Of a stretch of DNA of 42,622 nucleotides, positions 22,723 through 31,952 are shown one piece after another. Each line of letters starts with the position of its first letter. The first letter of the stretch is position 1. Under the pieces are notes generated by a model, which was given only the letters and a program-made list of their open reading frames with translations, was not told where the DNA came from and did no database searches. A program made the translations under genes and the position numbers. The DNA is from an uncultured bacterium (lineage in GTDB: Bacteria > Patescibacteriota > Minisyncoccia > Phycocordibacterales > CAIJYI01): assembly GCA_903824855.1 (NCBI GenBank), contig CAIJYI010000010.1:1-42622 (forward strand), written 5' to 3'.

Positions 22723-24153
22723 ATGCTAAAAAGAACACCGCTTCGGAGAGTCTCTCTTCACAAAAATGTCCCTAAAATGTATATCCCGAAAACCATTGAA
22801 AAAAAGGTGGCTTCAAAGAATGCGCCGAAGAAAAAAACAAATATTGATATTAACGAATCTTTTCAAAAAGCGCTCGACGTCATGGAGCATGGCACAAAAA
22901 GCGTTTTTGTTACCGGACGCGCGGGAACAGGAAAGTCGACTTTGTTGGAATATTTTAGAGAACATACCAAAAAGAAAATTGTTGTTCTTGCTCCGACGGG
23001 TGTCGCGGCTCTCAACGTGCGTGGTCAGACCATTCATTCCTTTTTTCATTTTAAACCCGGAGTGACACCTTCAACCGTTAAACGCAGGGTTGATAAAGAG
23101 CAAAAAAATATTTACGAAGAATTGCATTCCATTATCATTGATGAGATTTCCATGGTGCGTGCCGACTTGCTCGATTGTGTGGATCGGGCGCTGCGTTTAA
23201 ATCGCAACCGACCAGCCGAACCATTCGGTGGAGTTCAGATGATTTTTATCGGCGATCTATACCAGCTCCCTCCTGTTGTTTCAAGTGATGAAGAAGAAAT
23301 GATAAACGAATATTACGGAAGCCCGTATTTTTTCAGCGCGCAATCGCTCGAAGATGTAGAATTTGAAACGGTTGAATTGGAAAAAATATATCGACAAAAA
23401 GATATTTCATTTATCAAGATTTTGAACGCTGTTCGCGATAACTCCATCGGTCTCTCGGACTTGGAAAAATTAAATGCCAGACATGTGCCCGGTTATAAAC
23501 ATAAAACCGGCGACTTTTCCGTTTATCTCGCTCCGACCAATCGAAAGGTTGCGGAAATAAATGAAATCGAATTAAACAGATTAGCGGGGACGGAATTTAC
23601 CTACAAAGCGAAAACTGACGGTGATTTTCAGGAAAATCAATCACCGACTGAATCGAAACTTCGGCTAAAATTGGGGGCGCAAGTAATGATGCTCAATAAT
23701 GATGTCCGCGGTAGATGGGTGAACGGCAGCATCGGAAAAATCGTGTCACGTGATAAAGATTTTAACGGCGATATTCTCGGCGTTGAATTGAACGAAGGAG
23801 GGGTTGTTCAGGTTGAACCATTCACGTGGGAAATTTATAATTTCTTTGTAAATGATTCCGGACAAATTACCCCTGAAGCAGTCGGCTCATTTCGTCAGTA
23901 TCCGCTCAAGCTCGCCTGGGCGGTGACTATACACAAAAGTCAGGGCAAGACATTCGAAAAAGTGGTGCTGGATATTGATACGGGAACTTTTGCTCACGGG
24001 CAAACGTACGTTGCGCTTTCGAGGTGTACCAGTTTGGAAGGATTGACGCTTGCAAAGAAAATTGAAAAACGCCATATCATTATGGATAGAAGAGTCGTGG
24101 AATTTATGCGAAACGGCGGATTGGATGTGAATCGGAGAAATCATTTATTTTAA
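22723..24153 (+). CDS. PIF1/RecD2-like DNA helicase (476 aa)
   Basis: A superfamily 1B helicase that unwinds DNA 5' to 3'. Walker A is GRAGTGKST (65-73), followed by VVLAPTGVAALNVRGQTIHSFF (motif Ia), Walker B IIIDEISM (Asp140), IFIGDLYQLPPV (motif III), and near the end AWAVTIHKSQGKTFEKVVLD and YVALSRCTSLEGL (motifs V and VI). All are the PIF1 pattern. The N-terminal 50 residues are basic and probably bind DNA or are disordered. Roles in the family include G-quadruplex and fork handling. It is monocistronic. Confidence 0.92.
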   Translation: MLKRTPLRRVSLHKNVPKMYIPKTIEKKVASKNAPKKKTNIDINESFQKALDVMEHGTKSVFVTGRAGTGKSTLLEYFREHTKKKIVVLAPTGVAALNVRGQTIHSFFHFKPGVTPSTVKRRVDKEQKNIYEELHSIIIDEISMVRADLLDCVDRALRLNRNRPAEPFGGVQMIFIGDLYQLPPVVSSDEEEMINEYYGSPYFFSAQSLEDVEFETVELEKIYRQKDISFIKILNAVRDNSIGLSDLEKLNARHVPGYKHKTGDFSVYLAPTNRKVAEINEIELNRLAGTEFTYKAKTDGDFQENQSPTESKLRLKLGAQVMMLNNDVRGRWVNGSIGKIVSRDKDFNGDILGVELNEGGVVQVEPFTWEIYNFFVNDSGQITPEAVGSFRQYPLKLAWAVTIHKSQGKTFEKVVLDIDTGTFAHGQTYVALSRCTSLEGLTLAKKIEKRHIIMDRRVVEFMRNGGLDVNRRNHLF

Positions 24154-24177
24154 TTTTTATTCAATCATTGTATTATG

Positions 24178-24186
24178 TGTTTATAG
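24178..24186 (+). promoter_or_regulatory. Possible extended -10 of second helical-repeat gene
   Basis: TGT plus TTATAG, nine bases before the ATG at 24196. Weaker than the other examples. Confidence 0.35.
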
Positions 24187-24195
24187 CAATCATCC

Positions 24196-25506
24196 ATGGA
24201 AAATATTACACAAAAAGATAAAAATGAAATCTTGCCGTCGTACATTCATATGTATGATATTTCCGGGCAAAATGAGATAACCCCGCATTCTTTTTTGCGT
24301 TACCAAAAAGATAAAGAAAAAAATCAAAGTAATGTTGAAGATCTGGCAAAAGAGAATCCGATATTGAGCAAACAAGGTCTCCCGGAATTTTCGTCGGAGA
24401 ATGATAAAATTTCATTTATTAACGATGGTTTGTCGAGCGGAGATATTTATGCGGAATTACTTTCCGCTAAATTAATCGAAAGCGTTATCGACGAAGATGA
24501 TAAAAAAACTCTCAGAATCAAACTCTTTGAGGTCGTCTCAAAAGGTCTTGAGGGCGGAAATGTGGAGTCAGAAACAGATTATTCGTGGCTGATTGAATAT
24601 GTCCCTGTGGAAAAGCAAGAAGTGCTCAAAGAAAAGATATTTTCAATACTAGAGCAGGCATTTGAGACAGGCGACGTTACGAAAACCAAAGAACGCGCTC
24701 ACCTTATTTCGTTCGCTTCAGATAAGAAGCTCCCGATTATTATCGAAAAAGGATTTTTGAATGGGGATTCTGATGTACGTTTCTTTTGTCTCAAACAGAT
24801 GGATCGACTTCCTGATGCTCTGGAGGATAAATTGAAGATTGAGGAGATGGTGGAAACGTTTATCCGCGAAGGGTTCGCGAGCGGAGATAAAGAGAGGATG
24901 AAAGAATGTGTCGCATTAAATCGTTTCGCTCCGAAAGAAAAACAAAAAGAACTTTTTGAAAAAGCGAAAGAAATTTTTGGAAATTCTCTTATTGAATCGG
25001 CTCTCTATGATAAGTACGACGTTTCAAACGAGCATTTTTCGAGGCAAGAATTTGAGAAAACGGATTCGCGTCTGATTCTCATTGGAGGAGAATTGAAAGA
25101 AAAAACAGTTATTCGAAAAATCAGTCCTGAGTCATTTTTGGGATGGCAGAAATTGTTTGAGGATTATACTCTTTGGCAATCGGCAGGATTTGATTATGTG
25201 CCCGTCGAACCGATTCAATCATTCAAAGTCGATAGTGCCGATGAGACGGTAGAAGTGTATAGCGGTGTATTGGATTTGAGTTATGAATGGTGGAAGCAAA
25301 TCTCCGCCGGAAGTTTTATCGAGGAATTGGAAAAAGACAAAGACACTATTTTAAAATGTTTAGCGGAAAAAAATATTGACCATGGACACCCCCATGAAAA
25401 CAATTTCTGCCTCAGATTTTTCAGAGACGAGAAGGGTAATGTAGATTTCAACAAAAAACCGCGCATGTATTTAATCGATTTTGACCAGGCGAAGAAAATT
25501 GACTGA
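24196..25506 (+). CDS. Helical-repeat protein with kinase-like C-terminal domain, paralogue 2 (436 aa)
   Basis: Paralogue of the gene at 5087-6874 with about half as many repeats. Both share the N-terminal GQ-EIT-HS-RYQKDKE segment, a helical-repeat middle (here about five units such as FINDGLSSGD, VVSKGLEGGN, IIEKGFLNGD), and the C-terminal domain. That domain has LIGGELKEKTVIRKI, a strongly conserved FDYVPVEPIQSF, HGHPHENN (396-403) and LIDFDQA (DFD 428-430). In aminoglycoside-phosphotransferase-like kinases the loop reads HGDxHxxN; the Asp is His in both paralogues, yet the second His and the Asn are kept. A conserved but altered active site, rather than decay, is the best reading. Confidence 0.7.
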   Translation: MENITQKDKNEILPSYIHMYDISGQNEITPHSFLRYQKDKEKNQSNVEDLAKENPILSKQGLPEFSSENDKISFINDGLSSGDIYAELLSAKLIESVIDEDDKKTLRIKLFEVVSKGLEGGNVESETDYSWLIEYVPVEKQEVLKEKIFSILEQAFETGDVTKTKERAHLISFASDKKLPIIIEKGFLNGDSDVRFFCLKQMDRLPDALEDKLKIEEMVETFIREGFASGDKERMKECVALNRFAPKEKQKELFEKAKEIFGNSLIESALYDKYDVSNEHFSRQEFEKTDSRLILIGGELKEKTVIRKISPESFLGWQKLFEDYTLWQSAGFDYVPVEPIQSFKVDSADETVEVYSGVLDLSYEWWKQISAGSFIEELEKDKDTILKCLAEKNIDHGHPHENNFCLRFFRDEKGNVDFNKKPRMYLIDFDQAKKID

Positions 25507-25589
25507 TTATGGATGTTTTGCCTTTCCATTTGGTATTTTGTTAAAAAATTGGTACTATTGAATATATATAATGAATTAAAATAAATACT

Positions 25590-26855
25590 ATGCTCGACAT
25601 TAAATTCATCCGTGAAAATGCGGATCTCATTACGGCAGCGGGGAAGAAAAAACACATTGAATTCGATGTGACTAAACTTCTTGAGGTTGATGACAAACGA
25701 AAAATCGCTCTTCAGAATCTTGAAACACTTCGTGCGGATCAAAATGCTATTTCCGATAAAATCCCGACGGCTACCCCGGAAGAAAGGCCGGTGCTTATCG
25801 CTGAATCAAAAGCGATGAAAGACGACATGGATAAAAAAGAAGAGGCGCTTCGTGAAGTCATGAAAGAATGGCAGACACTTATGCTTTCTGTTCCGAATAT
25901 TCCCGATATCTCAGTACCTGAAGGAGAAACCGATGCCGACAATAAAGAAGTTTCTACATGGGGCGAAATTCCTAAATTTGATTTTGAACCGAAAGGGCAT
26001 ATTGAACTTATGGGAAAGCTCGACATGGTTGATTTTGAACGCGGATCCAAAGTCGCCGGTTACCGCGGATATTTCCTGAAGAATGATGCAGTACTATTGG
26101 AACTCGCCGTCTGGAATCTCGTCGTTGAAATTTTGTCCAAGCGCGGATACAACCCGATGTTTGTACCATCACACGTGAAAAAAGAAACAATGATGGGAAC
26201 GGGATATTTACCTCAAGGAGAAGAAGATACCTATCACACTCAAGATTCTACCTACTTGGCGGGAACCGGTGAGGTGGCTGCTATGGGATATTATATGGGA
26301 GAAGTTGTACCAGCTGAAAAGTTTCCAATAAAGATGCTCGCATTTTCTCCTTGTTTCAGAAGAGAAGCCGGTGCAGCGGGAAAAGATACGAAAGGATTGA
26401 TGCGCGTTCACGAATTTATGAAATGGGAACAGGTGATTTTGTGCGAAGCGAGTCATATGACCTCCGTTGAATATCACGAAGAACTTCGTCAGAATGCCGA
26501 AGATATTTTGCAGGCTCTTGAAATTCCATATCATGTTGTCATTAATTGCGGCGGAGACTTGGGTCAAGGACAAGTAAAGAAATATGATATCGAAGCGTGG
26601 GTCCCGTCTGAACAAAAATATCGTGAGACACATTCTTGCTCATATTTCCACGACTACCAGACGAGACGATTGGGTATTCGCTACAAAAACGCCGAAGGAA
26701 AACTTCAGTTTGCTCATTCACTCAACAATACAGCTCTCGCCTTCCCAAGAGCGCTCATTCCACTCATTGAAAATCATCAGCAAGCCGACGGTAGTATCAA
26801 GATTCCAAAAGCATTGCAGAAATGGATGGGGAAGGAGGTAATAACTGGGGAATAG
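25590..26855 (+). CDS. serS: Seryl-tRNA synthetase
   Basis: Charges tRNA-Ser with serine. A class II synthetase of 421 residues, normal length. The N-terminal 110 residues form the antiparallel coiled coil that grips the long variable arm (LETLRADQNAISDKI ... DKKEEALREVMKEW). Motif 2 lies around CFRREAGAAGKDTKGLMRVHEF, and motif 3 is NNTALAFPRALIPLIENHQ. The TGEVAAMGYYMGE segment is the serine/ATP-binding region; classical enzymes have TAEV. A TATAAT at 25567-25572 is followed by a leader of about ten bases. The FtsQ-like gene follows after 42 bases. Confidence 0.96.
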   Translation: MLDIKFIRENADLITAAGKKKHIEFDVTKLLEVDDKRKIALQNLETLRADQNAISDKIPTATPEERPVLIAESKAMKDDMDKKEEALREVMKEWQTLMLSVPNIPDISVPEGETDADNKEVSTWGEIPKFDFEPKGHIELMGKLDMVDFERGSKVAGYRGYFLKNDAVLLELAVWNLVVEILSKRGYNPMFVPSHVKKETMMGTGYLPQGEEDTYHTQDSTYLAGTGEVAAMGYYMGEVVPAEKFPIKMLAFSPCFRREAGAAGKDTKGLMRVHEFMKWEQVILCEASHMTSVEYHEELRQNAEDILQALEIPYHVVINCGGDLGQGQVKKYDIEAWVPSEQKYRETHSCSYFHDYQTRRLGIRYKNAEGKLQFAHSLNNTALAFPRALIPLIENHQQADGSIKIPKALQKWMGKEVITGE

Positions 26856-26897
26856 CAAAGTCCTCAATATTCCGTCAGCCTATTTTCTAACATCTTA

Positions 26898-27845
26898 ATG
26901 CACCACGCCATTCATTCAACTAAAAAGAAAAAGGAGATTCAGAAAAAAACCAAAATTATTGCGATTTCGGTTTTTTTTGGCGTTCTTTTTTTGTTTGCCG
27001 GTTTAGTCTGGGTTTCTTTACGTCCGGCACTCTTGATAACAGGTACGGCAATACAAGGTACAAAAATATTGGACGTTGATGCATTGAAAAAAAACGCCGA
27101 AGAAGAGTTAGTTGGGAATTATTTTTATTTCTTCCCGAAGAAGAACATATTTATTTATCCTGAAAACTCTATACAATCTCACATCCGCTCAGCTTTTCCG
27201 GGTGTCGCTTCCGTTCATCTCTCTGTCGGAAAATCACACGAACTTATTATTTTGATTGATGAGCGAAAACCCTCGGCTATTTGGTGCGGTGTAGATAAAC
27301 CTGAAAATTCGGTCAGTCTTCCCGACGGATGTTATTACGTTGATGAAACGGGATATATCTTCGGAAATTCGCCAAGTTTTTCCGGTGATGCTTATTTTAC
27401 CTTATATGGACAAGGCGATATAAAAGGAACGAAAATTCTTGGGCAACATTTAGTATCTGAAGATAAATATGAAAGAATTCTTAATCTAAGGAATTTTCTT
27501 TTGGGATACATAAACACCGTCAATACTATTTATTTGGGAGTTGATAATTACGCTGAATTTATAGATAGCAGCGGTTTCCTTATTAAGTGGAATATTGATC
27601 AAGATATCAATCAGATTAAATCAAACATGCAGGCGATCTTCCGGTCCGGATCATGGAAAGATGGAACGTTTTCTTCAGACCCGGAAAAAAGAAAACCTTT
27701 GGAATATCTCGATTTTCGTTTTGGGAATAAAGTTTTTTATAAAGAGAGGGGGAAGGAATCGATTGTTCCTGTTATTGATGCACCGACAGACTCAGCAACT
27801 ACCACAACAGATGTAATTCCTGCAAATGAGGTTTTACCGCAATAG
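26898..27845 (+). CDS. FtsQ/DivIB-like cell division protein (315 aa)
   Basis: A single-span membrane protein: a basic cytoplasmic tail (KKKKEIQKKTK), one membrane segment (IIAISVFFGVLFLFAGLVWVS), a POTRA-like region (about residues 48-115), then the beta domain with CYYVDETGYIF, which matches the LVDxxGxxF hallmark of FtsQ. The C-terminus is Thr/Pro-rich. FtsQ links early and late divisome proteins and is normally found in the mur-fts cluster; here it follows serS. Assignment rests on architecture and the hallmark, since sequence in this family varies greatly. Confidence 0.75.
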   Translation: MHHAIHSTKKKKEIQKKTKIIAISVFFGVLFLFAGLVWVSLRPALLITGTAIQGTKILDVDALKKNAEEELVGNYFYFFPKKNIFIYPENSIQSHIRSAFPGVASVHLSVGKSHELIILIDERKPSAIWCGVDKPENSVSLPDGCYYVDETGYIFGNSPSFSGDAYFTLYGQGDIKGTKILGQHLVSEDKYERILNLRNFLLGYINTVNTIYLGVDNYAEFIDSSGFLIKWNIDQDINQIKSNMQAIFRSGSWKDGTFSSDPEKRKPLEYLDFRFGNKVFYKERGKESIVPVIDAPTDSATTTTDVIPANEVLPQ

Positions 27846-27873
27846 AATCTTTGTTCAAGATAACAAACGACGA

Positions 27874-27924
27874 AAATTTGGGGTCGCACCGCACGAACAA
27901 AGCGGAACAACCCCAAATTTTTAA
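27874..27924 (+). terminator. Two-stem terminator after FtsQ-like gene
   Basis: AAATTTGGGGT (27874-27884) pairs perfectly with 27910-27920, and the 25-base loop holds an inner CCGC/GCGG stem. A short T run follows. Confidence 0.75.
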
Positions 27925-27992
27925 CGACGCCTTTTTTTTGGTTATCACGAAAAAGATACCCCCAATCTCTGTTCGGAAAAAACATTTACTCG

Positions 27993-28001
27993 TGGTATAA
28001 T
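27993..28001 (+). promoter_or_regulatory. Extended -10, leaderless start (membrane/ClpC-like operon)
   Basis: TGG plus a perfect TATAAT (27996-28001), seven bases before the ATG at 28009. Confidence 0.75.
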
Positions 28002-28008
28002 TTATTAT

Positions 28009-28416
28009 ATGAAAGTTCCACGCGTCAAAATGTTATCTTTGCTTGAGCACTATCTCGTCTGGCACTACGGTCAGGCATATAGAGATATTTATCATGTTTG
28101 GATGAATTTCATCTGGTTCTGTTTTAATTTCTTTTCTATTACCGATCTTTTTGCTTCGTTATTCCAACCATGGAAACGCATGGGGGAGGATTATCCTAAA
28201 GCTTTTGATCTTGCAAAAATTGTTTCGACCTTCATTGTAAACATACTTATGCGGATTGTCGGTGCGATGGTACGCTTGATTGTTATTACCATAGGGCTCA
28301 CATTCGCTTCTCTTGTATTTTTTATTGGTCTTGCCATTCTTCTTGTGTGGACTGTTATGCCGGTCTTTTTTGTCGCGCTTATCGTTATGGGACTTAGCTT
28401 GATTATTTATGGATAA
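28009..28416 (+). CDS. Small membrane protein upstream of ClpC-like ATPase (135 aa)
   Basis: A protein with a polar/aromatic N-terminal half (HYLVWHYGQAYRDIYHVWMNFIWF) and two or three hydrophobic segments in the second half. No enzyme motif. Its last 8 bases overlap the start of the ClpC-like gene, so the two are translated together and almost certainly function together at the membrane. Possibly an adaptor or anchor for the ATPase. I do not recognise a named family. Confidence 0.75.
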   Translation: MKVPRVKMLSLLEHYLVWHYGQAYRDIYHVWMNFIWFCFNFFSITDLFASLFQPWKRMGEDYPKAFDLAKIVSTFIVNILMRIVGAMVRLIVITIGLTFASLVFFIGLAILLVWTVMPVFFVALIVMGLSLIIYG

Positions 28417-30898
28417 TAACTCAAACAAACAAATTGAAGATTTGTCGGTATATCCGCTTCTCCTTCTGGAAGAGTGGTTTCCTCATCATTTGCGTCATAA
28501 ATTTTTCCGAGTCCTCCTTATCGTGATGTCGTTCCTGTTTATGGTTTTTACCATACTTTTCTATATCAACAGTACCATACCACAAGAACAAAACACTTAT
28601 TTTTCTCTCGTTCATGCCGTGAACGCTCGAATCGAAGGTATTTTCCTTATACTCTTTGCTTTTTGGGTGGCGGTATATTTACTGGAAAGTTTTCATCGGG
28701 CAATATATTTTCACAATCGGTCATTTAAGATGAGAAAACGACAAGGAAAGGATGGAGGTGAGATGAATTATGAGATGTCGTCGGAAGTAGCCACTGTTTT
28801 TTATTTTGCTGAAGACGGAGATATTATAAAATCATTTTTCAAATCACCACTCGGTTTTCAGATTCTGATACGGTGTGGTTTTCTCTCTGACGATGTGAAT
28901 TCTTTTTTAGAAAAAAGACAAAATATCCTATCTATTTTGATTGGTGATATGTACGCGGAATCAATTTTTAATATGGAGGATTTTGCTTTATATATATATA
29001 AAAATTATCCGGAATTTTCTGATTTTCTTTTCAAAAAGGGTGTTGGTGAAAAAGACTTTAACGGTGCAGTGAAATGGGCGGTTAAAGTGGAAGAAGATGA
29101 AGAATTCAAAGAACGTTGGTGGAGTCGTGATCACTTGAAAAAAATCGGAAACCTCGGGAAAGATTTTTCTTTTGGCCATACATATATGCTTGATCGATAT
29201 GCTCATGATATTACTATCGGCGGAGCAGCACCTTCCGATAAAGAATTGCACTGGGAAGACGAAGTGACACAACTCGAAAATGCCCTGTCGAAAGGTAAAG
29301 AAGCAAACGTAATGTTGATTGGAGAAGACGGAGTTGGAGTGATTGATATTGTGTATGAATTTGCTTATCACATGGATGCGCGCGAAGTCCCGCTTGTTCT
29401 TCAGGATGACAGAATCCTTCTTGTTGATACAAATCTTATTGTCGCCACCGCAAAGGAAAAAGGTATTCTTGAAGAACAAATTATCCGTCTATTAAATGAG
29501 GCGGTGAAGGCGGGGAATATTATCCTTGTATTTGATCACTTCACTTCATTTGTTGAAGGTGCCCGTTCCTTGGGTACCGATGTTATTGATATTTTAAATC
29601 CATATCTTACTTCTCCTCAAATCCACATTATCGCTCTTGCGCCGACAGAGGAATATCATAGAGTTTTAGCTCCAAATGGAGAGATGACAACGCGTTTTGA
29701 ATTGGTTCAGGTGAAGCAACCGGAGGGAATAAGAATAATTGGTCTGCTCGAAGATGGCGCGCTTCTTTTGGAAAGGAGGTACGGCGTTTGTTTTACTTAT
29801 GCATCGATTGTTGAAGTAATAAAAAGTGCAGAGAATTATATTACGGAAGGAGTCATGCCAGATAAAGCGACTGATCTTCTTATGGAAATACCGCCGTATA
29901 TGATTCAGAAAAATAAGTTGCTTGTTGAGAAGCAAGATGTTTTGGACTTTGTTCATATTAAAACAAAAATTCCCATCGGCGAAATATCACCTCTCGAAAA
30001 GGACAAACTCGAGCATCTTGAGGTTGAACTTCATAAACGAATTGTTGGACAAAACGATGCAGTAAAAGCTGTTTCGGATGCAGTGCGACGGTCTCGCGCA
30101 GGAGTGCGCGATCCGAAAAAACCAATCGGCTCGTTCCTTTTCCTTGGTCCAACCGGTGTCGGAAAAACGGAAACTGCAAAAGCTCTTGCCTCGGTGTATT
30201 TTGATAGCGAAGAAAAAATGGCACGTTTAGATATGTCGGAGTATCAAGGTTCGGATGCAATGGAGCGTTTAATCGGTTCGTTTGAATTGGGTAAACCGGG
30301 AGCGCTTTCAATGCTCGTGAAAAATTTTCCGTATGGCGTTCTTCTTCTCGACGAATTTGAAAAAACAAGTAAGGAAGTACAAAATCTTTTCTTGCAGGTA
30401 TTAGATGAAGGATTCTTCTCTGATATGGGTGGTCATCGTGTGAACGTGAAGAATCTTATATTCATTGCGACTTCAAATGCAGGGTCCGGTATGATGTATG
30501 ATTTCATTCAAAACGGTCAAGATCTTCACGCTTCTAAACAACTTATCGTCGACTCTATTATTAAGGACGGAATACTTAAACCGGAACTTATGAATCGTTT
30601 TGATGGAATCATTCTTTTCAATCCATTGGAGAAGAAAGATATTACTGATGTTGCAAAAATCATGTGCGAGAATTTGCGAAAACGTTTAAAAGAAGATCAT
30701 TCAATCGACCTTGCCATTAATCAGGTACTTATTGATGAATTGGTAAAAGAAGGACTTGACCCGCTCTTCGGAGCCCGTCCTATGGCCCGCGCGGTAAAAG
30801 ATAAAGTTGAAAAAATTATCGCCGAAAAATTAATCAGCGGAGATATTCAAACAGGAATGACCGTAGAACTCGAACAATCTGATTTTGATAAAAAATAA
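28409..30898 (+). CDS. Membrane-anchored ClpC-like AAA+ ATPase with degenerate first domain (829 aa)
   Basis: A double AAA+ protein of the Clp/Hsp100 family. Unlike ClpC, it begins with two membrane segments (about 35-55 and 73-93). The first ATPase domain has GEDGVGVI (305-312) where GExGVGKT is expected, so the Walker A Lys and Thr are gone, and VFDHF (Asp376, His377) where the Walker B DE should be. The second domain is intact: GPTGVGKT (580-587), LLDEFEK (648-649), ATSNAGS, LMNRFD with the arginine finger, and GARPMAR as sensor 2. I see no IGF/IGL loop for ClpP docking in the second domain. It probably remodels membrane or envelope proteins, with or without a protease. A strong terminator follows. 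Confidence 0.88.
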   Translation: MDNNSNKQIEDLSVYPLLLLEEWFPHHLRHKFFRVLLIVMSFLFMVFTILFYINSTIPQEQNTYFSLVHAVNARIEGIFLILFAFWVAVYLLESFHRAIYFHNRSFKMRKRQGKDGGEMNYEMSSEVATVFYFAEDGDIIKSFFKSPLGFQILIRCGFLSDDVNSFLEKRQNILSILIGDMYAESIFNMEDFALYIYKNYPEFSDFLFKKGVGEKDFNGAVKWAVKVEEDEEFKERWWSRDHLKKIGNLGKDFSFGHTYMLDRYAHDITIGGAAPSDKELHWEDEVTQLENALSKGKEANVMLIGEDGVGVIDIVYEFAYHMDAREVPLVLQDDRILLVDTNLIVATAKEKGILEEQIIRLLNEAVKAGNIILVFDHFTSFVEGARSLGTDVIDILNPYLTSPQIHIIALAPTEEYHRVLAPNGEMTTRFELVQVKQPEGIRIIGLLEDGALLLERRYGVCFTYASIVEVIKSAENYITEGVMPDKATDLLMEIPPYMIQKNKLLVEKQDVLDFVHIKTKIPIGEISPLEKDKLEHLEVELHKRIVGQNDAVKAVSDAVRRSRAGVRDPKKPIGSFLFLGPTGVGKTETAKALASVYFDSEEKMARLDMSEYQGSDAMERLIGSFELGKPGALSMLVKNFPYGVLLLDEFEKTSKEVQNLFLQVLDEGFFSDMGGHRVNVKNLIFIATSNAGSGMMYDFIQNGQDLHASKQLIVDSIIKDGILKPELMNRFDGIILFNPLEKKDITDVAKIMCENLRKRLKEDHSIDLAINQVLIDELVKEGLDPLFGARPMARAVKDKVEKIIAEKLISGDIQTGMTVELEQSDFDKK

Positions 30899-30901
30899 AT
30901 T

Positions 30902-30936
30902 AAAAAACATCCGACAACTGTCGGATGTTTTTTTTA
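30902..30936 (+). terminator. Terminator after ClpC-like gene, likely bidirectional
   Basis: AACATCCGAC (30906-30915) pairs perfectly with 30920-30929 around AACT, flanked by A and T runs; the dus gene converges from the right. Confidence 0.9.
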
Positions 30937-31884
30937 AATTATTTTATTGAGGATTTTTTTTACATCTTCGGCGCATTCGGTTTCCATGAGTTCTACTCTT
31001 ATGTCCTTGGCTCCGGGGAAGCCTCCGATGTACGCTTTGAAGTGCTTTTTCATTATGGCGAAATTTTTTGTTTTTCCGAAAATCTCTTCAAATAGATAGG
31101 AGTGTTCTAAAAGCACGGTGCATTTTTCTTCAAAACTCGGATCGTCTTTTCGGTCGGCAAAAAGCCACGGGTTACCAAATATTCCACGTCCAATCATTAT
31201 GCCGTCACAGCCGGTTTCTTCTGCGCGCAATTTTCCTTCGGCGATATTTTTGACGTCGCCATTGCCGATGATAAGAGTTTTGCTCTTCATTTCATTGCGC
31301 ATTTCCACGAGTCGCTTTACTTGGCTCCAATCGGCGGGAACATCGGACATTTCTTTTTTTGTGCGTGCGTGAAGTGTGATGGCGGCAGGATTTGTTGAAA
31401 GAATTACAGGGAGCCATGTTTCGATTTCATTCTTGTTGTATCCGATGCGAGTTTTTACTGAAACAGGCATATCTCCCGCGCCTTCCATTGTTGCGAGAAT
31501 TATTTCTCTTGCCAGTTCGGGAGTATTTATGAGCGAAGCTCCGGCTCCTTGTTTTTGTATATTCCTTTCCGGGCATCCCATATTTATATCAATTCCGTCG
31601 AAGCCAAGCTCACGAATAAGCTTCGCTGTCTCTTTGAAATTTTCCGGTTTGGCACCAAAAACTTGTGCCACTATCGGGCGCTCATCTTCCGTGTAAGAGA
31701 GGTCTTTCATGAGATGTTCACGTCCTATGCTCTGCAATCCGTCGCAGGCGACAAATTCAGTCCACATGACATCCGGTTTGCCGTACTTCGCAATAATACG
31801 TCGAAAAGCCGCATCGGTGACATCAGCCATCGGCGCGAGTGCAAAAAAAGGTTTTGGCAGTTTATTCCAGAAACTTTCAATCAT
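30934..31884 (-). CDS. dus: tRNA-dihydrouridine synthase
   Basis: Flavin enzyme that reduces uridine to dihydrouridine in the tRNA D loop. ALAPMADVTDAAFR at the start, DINMGCPERNI with the catalytic Cys, KTRIGYNKNE for substrate, LHARTK, and the FMN phosphate site IGNGDV ... GIMIGRGIFGNPW are all present. At 316 residues it has the normal Dus length with a short helical C-terminus. The start at 31884 is chosen since TATATT (31891-31896) lies six bases before it, and the longer frame adds 18 hydrophobic residues unlike the family. Resembles DusB types most. Confidence 0.93.
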   Translation of the reverse strand: MIESFWNKLPKPFFALAPMADVTDAAFRRIIAKYGKPDVMWTEFVACDGLQSIGREHLMKDLSYTEDERPIVAQVFGAKPENFKETAKLIRELGFDGIDINMGCPERNIQKQGAGASLINTPELAREIILATMEGAGDMPVSVKTRIGYNKNEIETWLPVILSTNPAAITLHARTKKEMSDVPADWSQVKRLVEMRNEMKSKTLIIGNGDVKNIAEGKLRAEETGCDGIMIGRGIFGNPWLFADRKDDPSFEEKCTVLLEHSYLFEEIFGKTKNFAIMKKHFKAYIGGFPGAKDIRVELMETECAEDVKKILNKII

Positions 31885-31890
31885 AATAGA

Positions 31891-31896
31891 AATATA
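31891..31896 (-). promoter_or_regulatory. -10 box, leaderless start (dus)
   Basis: TATATT on the minus strand, six bases before the ATG at 31884. Confidence 0.6.
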
Positions 31897-31952
31897 CGTT
31901 AATTTTCGCAAAAAAACAAATAAAAAGCAATCGGTCAAGTGTGTTTATTTAT

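Noticed and set aside
1000-25506. Possible UGA recoding as in Gracilibacteria
   Set aside because: TGA is the natural end of full-length genes (25504-25506, 36309-36311) and does not interrupt conserved frames.
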